From: Micrasema longulum
Lineage: Eukaryota > Arthropoda > Insecta > Trichoptera > Brachycentridae
NCBI GenBank assembly: GCA_022494885.1
Contig: JAGVSM010000182.1
Span: 1-64,000, forward strand
DNA length: 64,000 bases
Direction: 5' to 3'
The position numbers and the translations under genes are program-made. Below the pieces are notes generated by a model. The model worked only from the letters and a program-made list of their open reading frames with translations, had not been told where the DNA came from and did no database searches. This document shows positions 1-10,184 of this stretch, piece after piece. Every line of letters starts with the position of its first letter. The stretch's first letter is position 1.

Positions 1-102
1 CCGTTTCAAGCTAGGCAATTACATTTTAATACATGCTAATAGTTTACAAGTTAATTAAAGCACAGACTAATAAAATATAAACTTACTCGTATACACATTT
101 TG

Positions 103-180
103 ATACATATACATACACACATACACATACACACATACACATATATACACATACACCTATGCGTACACACATACAGACAT
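103..180. repeat. (TACACA)n-type microsatellite
   Basis: Imperfect alternation of ATACACA/TACACAC units. A short reading frame across it is low complexity and not a gene. Confidence 0.85.
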
Positions 181-239
181 TCATAAAACATGAAAAATTT
201 ATTTATAAAGCGAAACTTCATGTTTGCCATTTGTACGCA

Positions 240-475
240 TATGTTTTTTTAATTATTCTTTATTTTCATATTTTATTTTCGACATCCAGTAAGAATTTCC
301 AATCCGCGGCATACATCAACCTTTCTGACTCCTTCCGAACAATGTCATGAAAGAGCGAGGTCAACACCTTGCGCAACTTGACAACACTCCCGTCTTTCCA
401 CGATTCTGGCAAAAAGTTATAGACCTTCTTGCCAACGTAATAGTGTTGTCTCGATACCAGAACAGTGTTAACCCC
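240..475 (-). pseudogene. LINE ORF2 C-terminus, family L-a copy 1
   Basis: On the minus strand the frame reads SRQHYYVGKKVYNFLPESWK, then KLRKVLTSLFHDIVRKESE, and ends at a TGA near position 266. The Y(V)GKKVYNxLP block is the typical end of jockey/CR1-type non-LTR retrotransposon proteins, where the last segment follows the reverse transcriptase thumb. The minus ORF at 5323-5586 has the same block (RQQYYMGPRIYNLIPDSW, KLRKVLTAFLIHIGRRESE is its counterpart), so these are two 5'-truncated copies of one LINE family. No upstream catalytic RT motifs remain. Dead 3' fragment; exact clade uncertain. Confidence 0.75.
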
Positions 476-827
476 TTCACTTAGTATCAGATACCTATTA
501 AATACTTCATAAATGTGATGGTGTTAAATGAATGTTTTCATAAGCATGTAACTAAAAATAAGGCTGCTATTTTTTAAAAAAAACGGATAGTGTATAAAGG
601 TTAAAAAATGTATCATGAGATGCCCAAATTTATAAAGAATGTGTTTTAAAAACAAATGTGTACTGTTAGATGATGTAAATAGGTTTGTTATTAAAGTAGG
701 TGTGAATATTATTTCATCTACACATTGTTATTAAAGCTTATTTAAGAAACAAATAAAAATTATGAAGTAAAAAAAAAAAAAGAATTTTTAAAAAGCATTT
801 AAAAGCACGGGGAAAAATGACTTAACA

Positions 828-1031
828 ACGGATCTAGATCGAGTTGTGGTCCTGTGGCTAGTGTCTTGAACTCACGAACCAAAAGTTTGTGGTTCGAATC
901 CCACTCTACCTCAACTTGATTTCCATTTTCTAATGGAGAGTTATTTACAACTCGTTGAAAATGGATCTCAAAATTAAATATTTGGGTAAATCATAAGAAC
1001 GCAAATATTTCTTTTAAAAAATAAAAAAAAG
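828..1031 (+). mobile_element. tRNA-derived SINE, family S1, copy 1
   Basis: It carries an A-box-like TGGCTAGTGTC and a perfect B box GGTTCGAATCC 40-50 bases downstream, followed by a non-tRNA body (AACTTGATTTCCATTTTCTA...) and an A-rich tail. The same arrangement recurs at 21925-22090 (+) and 44262-44452 (-). Three dispersed copies with a shared body mark a SINE rather than a tRNA gene; the cloverleaf is not intact. Confidence 0.85.
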
Positions 1032-2150
1032 TATGAAATCAGACCTAAAGTTAATATTTATTTTTAATTCCCTTAGTGAATTGACAAATATAGTCGTATA
1101 TATCGCTCGCATTGTGCTTTTCCATTTTTATCATGGTCTATCAGGAGAGAACACTTAATTTCTCGATTTCTAAAAATATCACATCATTTCTCAAAAATTA
1201 TTTTTCTCTTAAAGATGGATTATAAACCTTTCATTTTATTTCTTTAACATAATTAGATAATAAACCATTTGAAAAAAAATAATTTTTCAATTAATTTGGT
1301 GAATTATTGAACATAATATATTTTATATTTTTTCATTTAATTTTAGTAACTGTATTGCCAAAAATGTGAAAAATAATTATTCAAATAGTATTTATTGTTT
1401 TAAATACAACTGAAATAAGTCATTTAAGATGTTTTACGTCTAGTTGAGCAACAAGTGAATCTCAAAAGCTTTTTTGATTCACCCGAAGCCTTCTTTGAGT
1501 GCCTATTGGTTTTGTGGGTGAGACAGGGGACGGCCATAAGTCCGAACTAAGTCCCCTAAAGGCAGAAGATCTTGAAGAGACTTAAAGTGTATTTGTACTA
1601 CTCCACCTTAAGATTTATCTGGAGAATTAGATCCTGAAATATTGGTGATGCTATCTTTTTCAGGTCGTAATGAAAAATAAGTTGTTTTGGACTTTGATGA
1701 AATAGTGTTTGTTTCAGTATGGCTCCTGAAGACTGATCACACTGGTATGCATTTTTTTTTCAAGCCCTGAAACCATTTTTGCTGATTTTAAAATAAAATA
1801 ACTTCCTGAATCCAAATATATCCCTCGTTTTTCTCTATCACCAGCCGTTTTCGAGGTAGCCCCTTTATTTTTATAACTTTTCGATATTCATTTTTATTTC
1901 ATTTGATAAGTTTTAGCTGGAAATAATAATATATGTGAGGTTGTCAATGAGCTGAGTCAGCTGAACACTCTTCATCATTGGTGGAGGTTGGTATCATTTG
2001 ACGGTCCAGGCTGTGGCTCAAAATCACGGGTAGGTGGGTCGAATACGGGGGGGGCTCCACCGAAAACGGGGATTTCATTTGGATTCATGAGATCATTTTA
2101 CATAAGAATCAGTAGGAATGGTGTTTGAGACAATTTTCATGCAAGCCAAT
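1031..2150. other. No gene seen; AT-rich intergenic DNA
   Basis: No supported ORF. 1430-1650 and 1850-2080 are slightly richer in GC (a G8 run at about 2048) but match nothing else in the window that I can see. Confidence 0.6.
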
Positions 2151-2154
2151 GTCA

Positions 2155-2275
2155 CCTCACATTCATGTAACGGATGTTCGTTATAAGCTGCATTTGGTGT
2201 GTGAATGCAGTGCCCTTTGCACTACTTATAGTGGAAATAGGAACATTATGATTTCATGATTCAACAGAAATAAAG
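2155..2275 (+). repeat. S2-type SINE tail fragment
   Basis: The block with ATGCAGTGCCCTTTGCACTA and the following TGGAAATAGGAA resembles the distal part of family S2 (compare 62860-62940, 13570-13660 and 10925-10990). The tRNA-like head is absent. Confidence 0.45.
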
Positions 2276-2344
2276 AACATTATTGAGAAGGTAATAAGAA
2301 AAACTATGTTTTTATAAGGCTTATAAGAGTTAAAAAATAAAGAA

Positions 2345-2520
2345 ATACGAATATTTAAACATAGGCATTGTGTGGCAATGTTACACAGTGTGTGAAGTGA
2401 TCATTAGCCTTGTGATGACATTAGCCTTGTCAATGCCTAGACTTTTATATGAATTTTTCAAAAATATTTTTCATTTATGCTGTTATGTATTATGTCAATC
2501 TGTACAAGTCTACAAATGTT
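2345..2520 (+). repeat. Old F1 foldback-family fragment
   Basis: Contains GTTACACAGTGTGTGAAGTG and ATGCCTAGACTTTTATAT, which are landmarks of the F1 consensus, in the expected order but heavily diverged. Confidence 0.5.
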
Positions 2521-2589
2521 TGAAATTTTAATATGTAAGTATTTCATTTTAAATAATTAGAATTCGCACGTTGGTGTTAGTTTCTAACA

Positions 2590-2945
2590 GCATGTGTCCT
2601 ATCAGCCCGTTGGTTTCATATTTCTGTACAACTACTGTGGTGAAGGTGAGCAGCGAAATTTGCATGTTAGTGTAATTGAACGTCGTTATGCAGAAACCAG
2701 CCAGCCATCGAAAAGTGAAACTGAAGTAATAGCACTTTTGTGAAATGAGTAAATTATTAAATCCACACAATAGTTAGAATGTTTTTTACTGCGACAAATG
2801 ATAAATAATGAATACATTGTGCTTTGTTATATTACCAAAAATAATTCAATGTCATAATTGACCAGGTTCTAATGACTTTTACAGTCGGCTTACCACACAA
2901 CCTAATATGTGCATTTTGCAGAACCCAGCCAGCCTTATTAATATT
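2590..2945 (+). repeat. M-module fragments
   Basis: TACAACTACTGTGGTGAAGG...TTTGCATGTTAGTGTAA (2625-2678) matches 39283-39322. GTCGTTATGCAGAAACCAGCC (about 2681-2702) and TTTTGCAGAACCCAGCCAGCC (about 2913-2934) match the conserved end of the M module seen at 38160, 42370, 45745 and 53400. Confidence 0.6.
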
Positions 2946-2999
2946 CTGATGTATGTTGTGTCATTATGTATTTAACATAATGTTTTGTATTTATTTAAG

Positions 3000-3540
3000 G
3001 GCACCTTCTTGTAGAAAATCACTTAATTTATTTATTATACTAACTATTAATTTATTTTAATTTATTGCTCCTATTCCTTATATTTCTTACTATAATTGAG
3101 TGAATTTCTAGAAAACATAACTCAATTATTGTTTTAATTATGCTTTTAAATATTTATATTATTTTTCTGTTGATTTAAATCATGCTCTTATATTTTGTTA
3201 TTTTTTTTTTAATACTACTATATTTTACTATTATTTTGTTGATTTTAATGATACCACTATTTTGTATATTTGATTATGTGTGATTCTTAATTTGTATAAT
3301 TTATATTTTAAAAATTATTTCTGATTATCTTTTTTTGCATTGTATTCTTTGGAATTTGATTATTTATTACATTTACCTTTTTATCTAGATTGTGATTCTA
3401 TATCATTATAATTTGATCTAATTAATTTTACTATGTATTTTTATTGTTATTTATTGTGGCTTGACACGGGCATAGCCTAAAAAGCCTTAATAAGTTCATA
3501 AATATTTAATTTTGTAATAAATTTAATTATGTATGAAGGG
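3000..3540 (+). repeat. Very AT-rich stretch, probable LINE 3' tail
   Basis: T-rich with repeated TTTTGTT/ATTTGATTATT. It ends in GACACGGGCATAGCCTAA followed by AATAAATTTAATTATG, which looks like a LINE 3' UTR, but no coding part is visible. Confidence 0.3.
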
Positions 3541-3559
3541 AATTTTGGGTCTACTTTTA

Positions 3560-3970
3560 GTCTGGCTGACCGCACAAGCTAAAATATGTATTTTGCAGAA
3601 AACAGACTGATCTAATATTGAATGAAACCTCATTCAAACTTTGAATGTATGGGGTGACATTCTATATTAAAACTTGTTTTTTTGCGCCAATTTTTTTTAA
3701 TGTGATGATTTTATAAAATAAAAACATATATGTATTTATATACTTTAACTTATTTAAGAGAACTAGATTTCTTGGGGCATTTATCTTCTATTCTAGTGCT
3801 GTAGGTGTTTTCCGCAAATTGAGAAATGCCGTTTTTGTGATCAACACTGTTTTCAGAAGGTTGTCATTACAGTTTTTTTGATGAATTGACTATTTTTAAC
3901 AAAACATAGAATTGAATTTCCAAAATTACGGATTGGCCGCTTTCTGCAGAACAACGTTAAATTAGTGTCC
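3560..3970 (-). repeat. M module, reverse copy
   Basis: Read on the minus strand, 3970-3735 contains the landmarks TGCAGAAAGCGGCCAATCC, CAATTCTATGTTTTG, AACGGCATTTCTCAATTTGC and GGAAAACACCTACAGCACTAG. These appear in the same order at 38160-38372 (+) and 42375-42090 (-). The left part (3560-3660, CTCATTCAAACTTTGAATGTA) matches the segment at 53590-53640. The unit is about 250-400 bp; in this copy it abuts a hammerhead-like motif. Confidence 0.7.
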
Positions 3971-4012
3971 TGGTAAAGAGACAAAAACGTCTCGAAACTG
4001 GTAGACCTAGAA
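3961..4012 (+). ncRNA. Degenerate hammerhead-like ribozyme motif (Penelope type)
   Basis: A core-like CTGGTAA (consensus CUGANGA, two substitutions) is followed by a 5-bp stem GAGAC/GTCTC, an exact GAAA, a one-base-pair stem III with loop CTGG, and then TA as the UH cleavage position. The flanks TAGTGTC and GACCTA pair as stem I with one bulge. Very short stem III is typical of hammerheads in Penelope-like elements. The core substitutions make activity unlikely. Confidence 0.5.
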
Positions 4013-4019
4013 AATACGG

Positions 4020-5115
4020 TAAGTGGTTAAATAAAAATATTTACTTTCATTTCTGGAAATGTATTTCAATTTATCTGACAGACGTCTTTGAAAGGTCACG
4101 TATGATTTATTATTTATATTTAAATTTCAGTTGCTGAAAAACTGAAAACCAACCATTCCGTCGGTTAATGTCTGCGCTAAACCAGAGTCTATTTTTCAGC
4201 CTCAACCATTTGGAAGGTTGTAATTTATACCTCCTTCTGAGACCCAAAGAGCCCTTAACAAAGAAAACCTTCTAAATTACTTTAAAGGATGAAAAGGAAA
4301 GGATGAGATTCGGAACTATCGTAAATTAAAAGTAGTTTTGCAAAATGAAAAGAAAAACTCGCCATGATTTTCCGTAATAATTGGGGACTGCCATTGAGAA
4401 TGCGGGAAAAATTATACGCAATGTTGGAGAAAATTTGTTTGTGTCAGTTAAATATGAAAAATGTAATCGTTTATTTATCAAACACATTCTTATTTGTGTA
4501 TGTATGTATATAATACCTTAAGAAAATAATTAGACTTTTTGACAAAGAAATACAAAAAATAAAAATACGCATCATATACAAAAAAGGCATTAATTGGTTT
4601 GGAGTCTTACAAATGCTTATTTTCAGGATAAATTAATAAAATATCCTCTTAAATTAAAATATTCATCATGCATTGGTTAAGTAAATAGATGGGTTGATTT
4701 TCACGGTTACAACAATATGTATTGTCTCTCCTTTCAGAATTTAAGTATTTATGTAAGTATGTATCCAATGAATCACGTTAAATTCAGCCGAATAAAAAGC
4801 CTTGTTTCGTCCAACTCATGAACAGTCTAGTGCACTTAACGACTGAGTTCCTCGGGAAAAGTTTCCTTAAAACTTATTTTTCTTATTGAAAGTATGGCGT
4901 CGAGTTTTCTCGCCTTCGGGGCAAAAGAATATCGCAACAAAAACATTAAAAGCATATTCACAGTCATCTGGTTACAATTTTTGCACTCGAAACCAAAATA
5001 CATACACGCTCCGAATCATCCATACATATCATGCCATGTCCATTCGCTATCCGGAGCATTTGGATTTAACAAAAAAAAAATCATGCCGCTGTGTCTGCAA
5101 ACCCAACTAAATCCA
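4020..5115. other. No gene supported
   Basis: AT-rich DNA. A 98-codon frame starting at 4894 has ATG and moderate composition but runs into the reversed poly-A tail of the next LINE and has no recognisable domain, so I do not call it. Confidence 0.5.
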
Positions 5116-5590
5116 AAAACATATTTATTTATTTTTTACATATTTTTTACAGCAATTTACAGTGAATTATTTTTACAACAAATTAATTAAGTAGTAAAAG
5201 TGAAAATATATATATTTTATTTTTGCTGGTGATTCATATAAACTGTCTAACTAGGGATAGCTTCCCCGTTCTAAGGCAGTAAATTATGTATTTTATAAAA
5301 GTATTAAAAAGTTATTTATCAATTATATACAATGAAAATATAAATAATACCAAAATCTATATATTCTAAGTCCTAAGTCATTACTAGTAAAACAAGAAAT
5401 CAACTTACGTCCTTCTACATCGGACAACAATTTCTCTGACTCCCTCCGACCAATATGGATTAAAAATGCAGTCAACACCTTCCTAAGCCTGGCAATCCCA
5501 CCACATTTCCATGAATCTGGGATAAGGTTATATATCCTCGGGCCCATATAATATTGCTGCCTTTGAGCCAAAAAAGTATAACTCAAATAA
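5115..5590 (-). pseudogene. LINE ORF2 C-terminus and 3' tail, family L-a copy 2
   Basis: The minus-strand frame 5586-5323 encodes RQQYYMGPRIYNLIPDSW and then a short basic tail, the same terminal block as at 240-475 (YYVGKKVYNFLPESW). The region 5115-5320 is its 3' UTR, ending in a T-rich run that is the reversed poly-A tail. 5'-truncated; no RT catalytic motif is present. Non-LTR retrotransposon of jockey/CR1 type, exact clade not resolved. Confidence 0.8.
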
Positions 5591-5639
5591 ATAATTAACT
5601 CAAATCATATAAAAATTCCATTTTATAATATTTTATTTT

Positions 5640-5765
5640 GATTTGACCCATTTTATTTTTTTATTTATTTAAAGATACATATTACAAAAAAAAATGTATC
5701 CCTAAGGCCAAGAGCCCTGTGTTGAGCTGGGATACAACAATGGAAAGTGGAAGCATGCGTATTAT
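5640..5765 (-). repeat. Interspersed repeat shared with 32635-32790
   Basis: GCCAAGAGCCCTGTGTTGAG and GGAAAGTGGAAGCATGC here are the reverse complement of the block at 32655-32715. The terminal TTTATTTATTT suggests a LINE 3' end in minus orientation. Confidence 0.65.
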
Positions 5766-5879
5766 TGTATTATTAAAAAATACTTAAAATAAAAATAATT
5801 GCATAATCATAAATCATAGAGAAAAAAAAGTAACGAATAGAAGTAACGCCATTAATTGAAGTAGATAATAAATAACTAA

Positions 5880-6240
5880 ATGAAGTAAGTGAAATTAAAT
5901 ATTTGGGTGTTGCGACGGATTCCAAACTTACATTTCATCAAAATATTAAGACGGTTTCGAAAAAGATTGCAAAAAAAATTCAATTTGGGGAAAAATTAGA
6001 ACATTTGTTGATAAGAATTCGTGCGAAATTATTTATAATGCAGTTATGAAACCACACATTAAGTACTGTTGCAGCATATTAATTATACAAATATTAAACC
6101 AAGAAAATTTAAACAAACTAACTTTGTATATTACAGAACAAAGCTTTAAGAATAATTTTGAAAAAAAACCGACAAAAGTGTAAATTTGATTTTAAATTAA
6201 TTAAAAGTACTCACATATAAGCAAATAATATTAAACAATA
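5880..6240 (+). pseudogene. LINE reverse transcriptase fragment
   Basis: Translation gives EVSEIKYLGVATDSKLTFHQ followed by NIKTVSKKIAKKI. The YLGVxxDSKLTFxxHI block is the segment just after the catalytic FADD motif in jockey/CR1-type reverse transcriptases. A downstream frame gives MKPHIKYCCSILI, matching the thumb motif (xPxxxYxxxxW). Several frameshifts and stops are present. Inactive relic. Confidence 0.7.
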
Positions 6241-6289
6241 CGATGAAGTTTGTGTATAATAATTTTGAAAATACACTGAATTTCGAAAA

Positions 6290-6390
6290 AAAATTGATCA
6301 CTGTTTTTCTACTGACATTTTTTGGTGGAACTGAATTTTTAATTATAATAATAAAAATACTTATTTAGTTTTATTCCACTTTCATTTATA
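6290..6390 (-). repeat. Repeat shared with 38940-39035
   Basis: The strings GTTTTTCTACTGACATTTTT and ATTATAATAATAAAAATACT here occur reverse-complemented at 38985-39030, where they read AGTATTTTTATTATTATAAT and then AATGTCAGTAGAAAAAC. Confidence 0.65.
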
Positions 6391-6589
6391 AATTTTTACC
6401 AGTGACCGCGTTTCGTTTTTATTATAAACATTTAAGCAAAACTTATATTCCTAGAATTTTTAAAACCTTATACTTAAATTTTATAATGATTTTAATTTAA
6501 ACTCTTTTATTTCCATAATTATATAAAATCTTGATTTACAACCCCTTCCTGGACTTGTATATAACATAGAAACCTGTTTAGTCTCCCAC

Positions 6590-6632
6590 CAGTCTGACGA
6601 TGTTGGTCACTATGAAACTCAGTCACTATATT
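6590..6632 (+). ncRNA. Hammerhead-like core motif
   Basis: An intact CTGACGA (6594-6600) is followed 13 bases on by GAAA (6614-6617), loop CTCAG and TC, with AGT/ACT able to pair as stem I. Stem II pairing is weak. Treated as a decayed relative of the motifs at 3961 and 39321. Confidence 0.35.
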
Positions 6633-6634
6633 AC

Positions 6635-6672
6635 CTTATATTAAATGTTCTTCATCTCTGTTGTAATATGTG
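6635..6672 (+). repeat. F1 fragment
   Basis: AAATGTTCTTCATCTCTGTT and GTAATATGTGA match the F1 B' arm. Confidence 0.6.
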
Positions 6673-6861
6673 AAAATTAAAATAATATATTATTTAACAT
6701 ATTCATTAATCTTATCGGTTGTAACCTAATATCGCAGACAGGTAAAGTTAATAAAGAACTCACACGAGAGGTAGTATCATACATGATAAAAAATAGTGCA
6801 GGAAATTGGTAAAATAAACCAAAGTAGGGAACAAAATGCCGAACACTTCTCTAGTGGAACG

Positions 6862-6937
6862 GAAGGCCTGTTGACTGCTGCCAACAGGCCGGCTTCTCCT
6901 GAAGAGTTTTAAGTGGTTTGCTCTCCACGTGAGCAAA
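6862..6937. other. Two adjacent hairpins
   Basis: GGCCTGTTG (6865-6873) pairs exactly with CAACAGGCC (6882-6890). A few bases on, TTTGCTC (6917-6923) pairs with GAGCAAA (6931-6937). The surrounding 6830-6990 is GC-richer than its neighbours and has no ORF. Confidence 0.7.
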
Positions 6938-7034
6938 TGCTGAGAAGTTCCTGATTAGCCCACATTAATATATCCCTCCTGATCCTAATAGTTTAGATAA
7001 ATTTTAAGATATTTAATTGCAGAAAAATCCACTT

Positions 7035-7110
7035 TTTGAAATATAAACCTTGTATATTACAAGCAAGGTAAATAATAAAGCAACTCCCATACAAAAAAAA
7101 AAAAAGACAG
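7035..7110 (+). repeat. Repeat tail shared with 15090-15150
   Basis: CTTGTATATTACAAGCAAGG, then AATAAAGCAACT and an A run, match the block at 15110-15145. The first part is a small palindrome (CTTGTA/TACAAG). Confidence 0.6.
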
Positions 7111-7204
7111 GTAAATTTAGTTCTGTAGCAATTTCCGAGTCAGAACCAACCTAGTAGGTAGTTTGTATAGTAAGTTATAGGTATGTTGAAGCAAGTCAAA
7201 CACA

Positions 7205-7290
7205 CAATATAAACAGCTCCCCAGGAAGTGGAATCCAGTCCATGTCTACAAAAATTTGGACAAACTCAAAATATGGTTGTAAATAAATGA
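7205..7290 (+). repeat. F1 A' end
   Basis: AACAGCTCCCCAGGAAGTGG and TCTACAAAAATTTGGACAAA are the terminal A' segment of the F1 family, as at 19008-19080. Confidence 0.75.
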
Positions 7291-7839
7291 TTACAATATA
7301 GGGTAAGTACGAGTAATAAGATAGAAGCCACTTAAGTTTGTTTCCGGAGATCGAAACTTAGTCCTATGAACACAAAATATTCACTCGAGTGAAGAGAAAA
7401 GCGTTGTTCCCAATATATCAACTCATAACTTCCCTTAAGTGGAAGCTTCTTAAGTATAAGTGGTGAAATCGACCTTCCAACACATAACCTACTTAAATTA
7501 AGTAGGAGGAAAGCTCAACTAACGACAAAGTTCTATTAATCATATTTTTATTTTATCTAGCTAGCGTTATAATCGGAATAGAGAGAAAATTAAAAATATT
7601 GTGAGAATATAATTATTAGAGAATTTAATAATTTGCTGACGTATCATAAATAGACATGTTGTTCCTACATATTATGACTATATTAAATTAAACTTACCAG
7701 AAGTTTTGTTGAATAGGTTGCGTATATTCAAATGAAAAGATTTCCTTACGTATTACAAATTTTAGTATCTTACTGAACTACATAAAACAGTTCTGTGACA
7801 AAACAATATTGTATTTTGTGCGTGAAAACGGCGTTTTAT

Positions 7840-8015
7840 AAAAGTGTGCACGCACTACCACACTCACTAATTTGCAGCACGCACATGAACACTATTATAA
7901 GCGTCGAGTCTTCAGATTATTAATATTCTTAGATGTAACTACTTGGCGTCCAGGCGGATAAAGAGTACAGTTCTGTGTGCGAAATAGAACCAGAAATTAG
8001 GACGAGAGGTTTTGC
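7840..8015 (+). repeat. S2-associated repeat, copy 1
   Basis: 7840-7960 (GCACGCACATGAACAC..., CAGATTATTAAT..., GTCCAGGCGGAT) matches 14878-14990. It runs into the S2 head CTGTGTGCGAAATAGAACCA. The two copies show that S2 heads often sit behind this extra 5' block. Confidence 0.65.
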
Positions 8016-8169
8016 CTGTAGTTGTATTTTTAAAAAATATTTTTAGTTTATTTATTGTAATACATGTGAAAAAATATAGCAAATAAAATATACAAAAAAT
8101 TAAATCAATGACAGAAACACATGAAATATACATAAATCGGTTTCTTCCGTATGTAAAATATGTTTTAGA

Positions 8170-8535
8170 AATTAGTTGTGAAGGTTAGTTGTTTGTATAA
8201 GTGTAAGTGTATGAGAGGGTGAGTGAGTGGTTTTTTAGTAGAATGAGGGTGGACATTCATGTGTATATTATTAAGTGTCAAAAAGATATAAAATATGAAA
8301 AATTTGATATGACATAAGATTTTATTAATATAAAATGGAGAAACTGCTAAGCTTAAGAGAAAAATGTGTGTTTCAAAATGCGTATTTAGAATGCTGATTT
8401 ATAAGACTCAAAGGGTTTAATAAAGGGAAAGTTCAAATTATACTCACGAGCTTAACGTATAAGCGGAGAGTTCTAGGCATAGTTCGTACGAACTGCTGGC
8501 ACTTGAAATGAAGCGCTCGACGTGTGGCGGGTGCG
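8170..8535 (+). repeat. Interspersed repeat R4, copy 1
   Basis: A GTGAGTG-rich start is followed by TTCAAATTATACTCACGAGC, GAGAGTTCTAGGCAT and TTCGTACGAACTGCTGG. The same order is seen at 17120-17420. There is no coding content; it may be part of a nonautonomous element. Confidence 0.65.
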
Positions 8536-8541
8536 GTAGCC

Positions 8542-8620
8542 TGGGGCATTTTATGATAACTCCGACATAAGAGCCGGACTATCAAGGCGTCTACTAAGTA
8601 TGTCATAAAAGGACCCCCAT
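8542..8620. mobile_element. Small MITE-like inverted-repeat element
   Basis: TGGGGCATTTTATGATAACT on the left is an imperfect inverted copy of AGTATGTCATAAAAGGACCC on the right. An extra perfect 8-bp inverted pair, GTCTACTA/TAGTAGAC, overlaps the right end. About 80 bp, with no coding capacity. Confidence 0.5.
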
Positions 8621-9019
8621 GTCTAATAGTAGACGGTCTAAAGGTATTAATTTAGGCCGTTAACATCATAAAAATAATAGAATAAATACATTTAAAATTT
8701 CAGTATCATTTCAGTTCATAAAAACAAAACGTAAAATGTTATTATTTTCAAATTTTGTTGGAAAGTAAAAGCTTGCCTTTATTTATGTTTTTAGGATAGT
8801 TAAAAAGCAATTTCTTAAAATGTGTACTTCAATAAGTCAACATAAATAAAATCCTTCCCTAACAACCACGCCATGTTGATTTATTATATTATTATAAAAG
8901 TCATTAGCAACGTGAAACTCATTTATCTCAACTTTTATACAGATAATATAAATTGAATTCCGTTATTTCAGGACTTTTTATCGTTTTAGAAATTATTTAC
9001 TAAAAAAACGTGTTTAACC

Positions 9020-9230
9020 CATTCATTTTTTTCCAAAAAAATTTAATAGGTCTAGTCAAAGATTGAATAGTTTACTTGAAATCCTTTATTGTAAATCCAG
9101 AATTGGGGAAAGACACTTATTTTTCATAGCTCCAAAACTGTTTAATGCATTTCATAAGGACTGTATGATAGAGATTAATTATTTGAATTGGTTTCGATTT
9201 CAATTTTTGTTTAAATTATAAATTAAAAAA
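9020..9230 (+). pseudogene. LINE ORF2 C-terminus
   Basis: The frame reads SLLEILYCKSRIGERHLFFI, then APKLFNAFHKD, a short hydrophobic tail and a stop near 9220. The RxGERxLFFxAPKLFNxxH block is the C-terminal signature of jockey-like LINE proteins. Upstream coding sequence is missing. A 5'-truncated relic. Confidence 0.7.
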
Positions 9231-9474
9231 GTAGTTTTCAAAAGCTTATTTTTTCAATGAATAGTATATACTTTTATTATAATTTTCTCATTTTTAGCGA
9301 CAAAAAAATTGTGTCCTAATATTAGCACTCATTTTTTTACTTTTTGATATCTATTGTATTTTTCCAGTAGACTCGTTCAATTTAAAATTAAATGTGTACT
9401 TACACACAGTCCATGCCATTGTGTTTTTTTTGTGTTAATACATTTTTTTTTGTATTTGTAGCTTATGTATAGAT

Positions 9475-9990
9475 TAGAGATTAGAGCACGGCTATCAGCA
9501 GAAAACAGTTATTATGGCTTGTTTAAACATCTGGAATCCAAATTGCTCACTTGAAAAACTAAGACTATTATTTACAAAACTCTTCTCAGACCGGTCATTG
9601 TATATGATGCCGAATGCTGGGTTATGACCAAAAGATATGAACATATGGTATTAGTATTTGAATGAAAAGTATTAAGGAAGATATTTGGTGCTGCCAACCA
9701 AAACGGAGTGTGGAGGAGACGGTTTAATCATGAATTAGAGACAGTGTATGGTGAACCCAACATTACATAATTCATCAAAACAAGAAGATTACAATGGTTG
9801 GGCCATGTGCACAGAATGAATAAAAACCGTACTCCAAAAAAGATTTTTTTATACCACTCCGAAAGGCAGACAAAGCAGAGGCAGACCAAAATTAAGATGG
9901 TTGGATAATGTGAAAAGTGACATTACAGCGATTGGGCGGACAAACTGAAGAAAAGTCGCAGGGTGCAGGGACGAATAAAGACAAATTCTG
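9475..9990 (+). pseudogene. LINE reverse transcriptase C-terminal half (RTE/BovB-like)
   Basis: Reading through several stops gives RLSAENSYYGLFKHLESKLL, RPVIVYDAECWVMTK, KVLRKIFGAANQNGVWRRR, NHELETVYGEPNI and then RRLQWLGHVHRMNKNRTPKK with GRPKLRWLDNVKSD. These are, in order, the thumb and the WLGHVxRM...GRPxxRWLDxV tail found in many insect non-LTR elements. At least three nonsense changes and one frameshift at the poly-T near 9845 show it is dead. The RTE-type label is my family inference. Confidence 0.8.
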
Positions 9991-10184
9991 GAGGAGGAAG
10001 TGTGAAAGATGTAGCCGACTGTGCTGGTCCCGTATAGGACGTCACCAGAAAAGCTGTTTTTTCCAGTCTTAAAATTAAGTGATACGTCACCATCGTCTTC
10101 CGAAAACAGACGGCTGTCATATAGGTAGAGGTTCAGACAGTATTTTCCGTTGAAATAAATAAATAAAAATACACGTTGTATGAT

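Noticed and set aside
4894..5190. 98-codon plus ORF with a plausible start
   Set aside because: Its 3' third is the reversed poly-A/3' UTR of the minus-strand LINE at 5115; no domain recognised.
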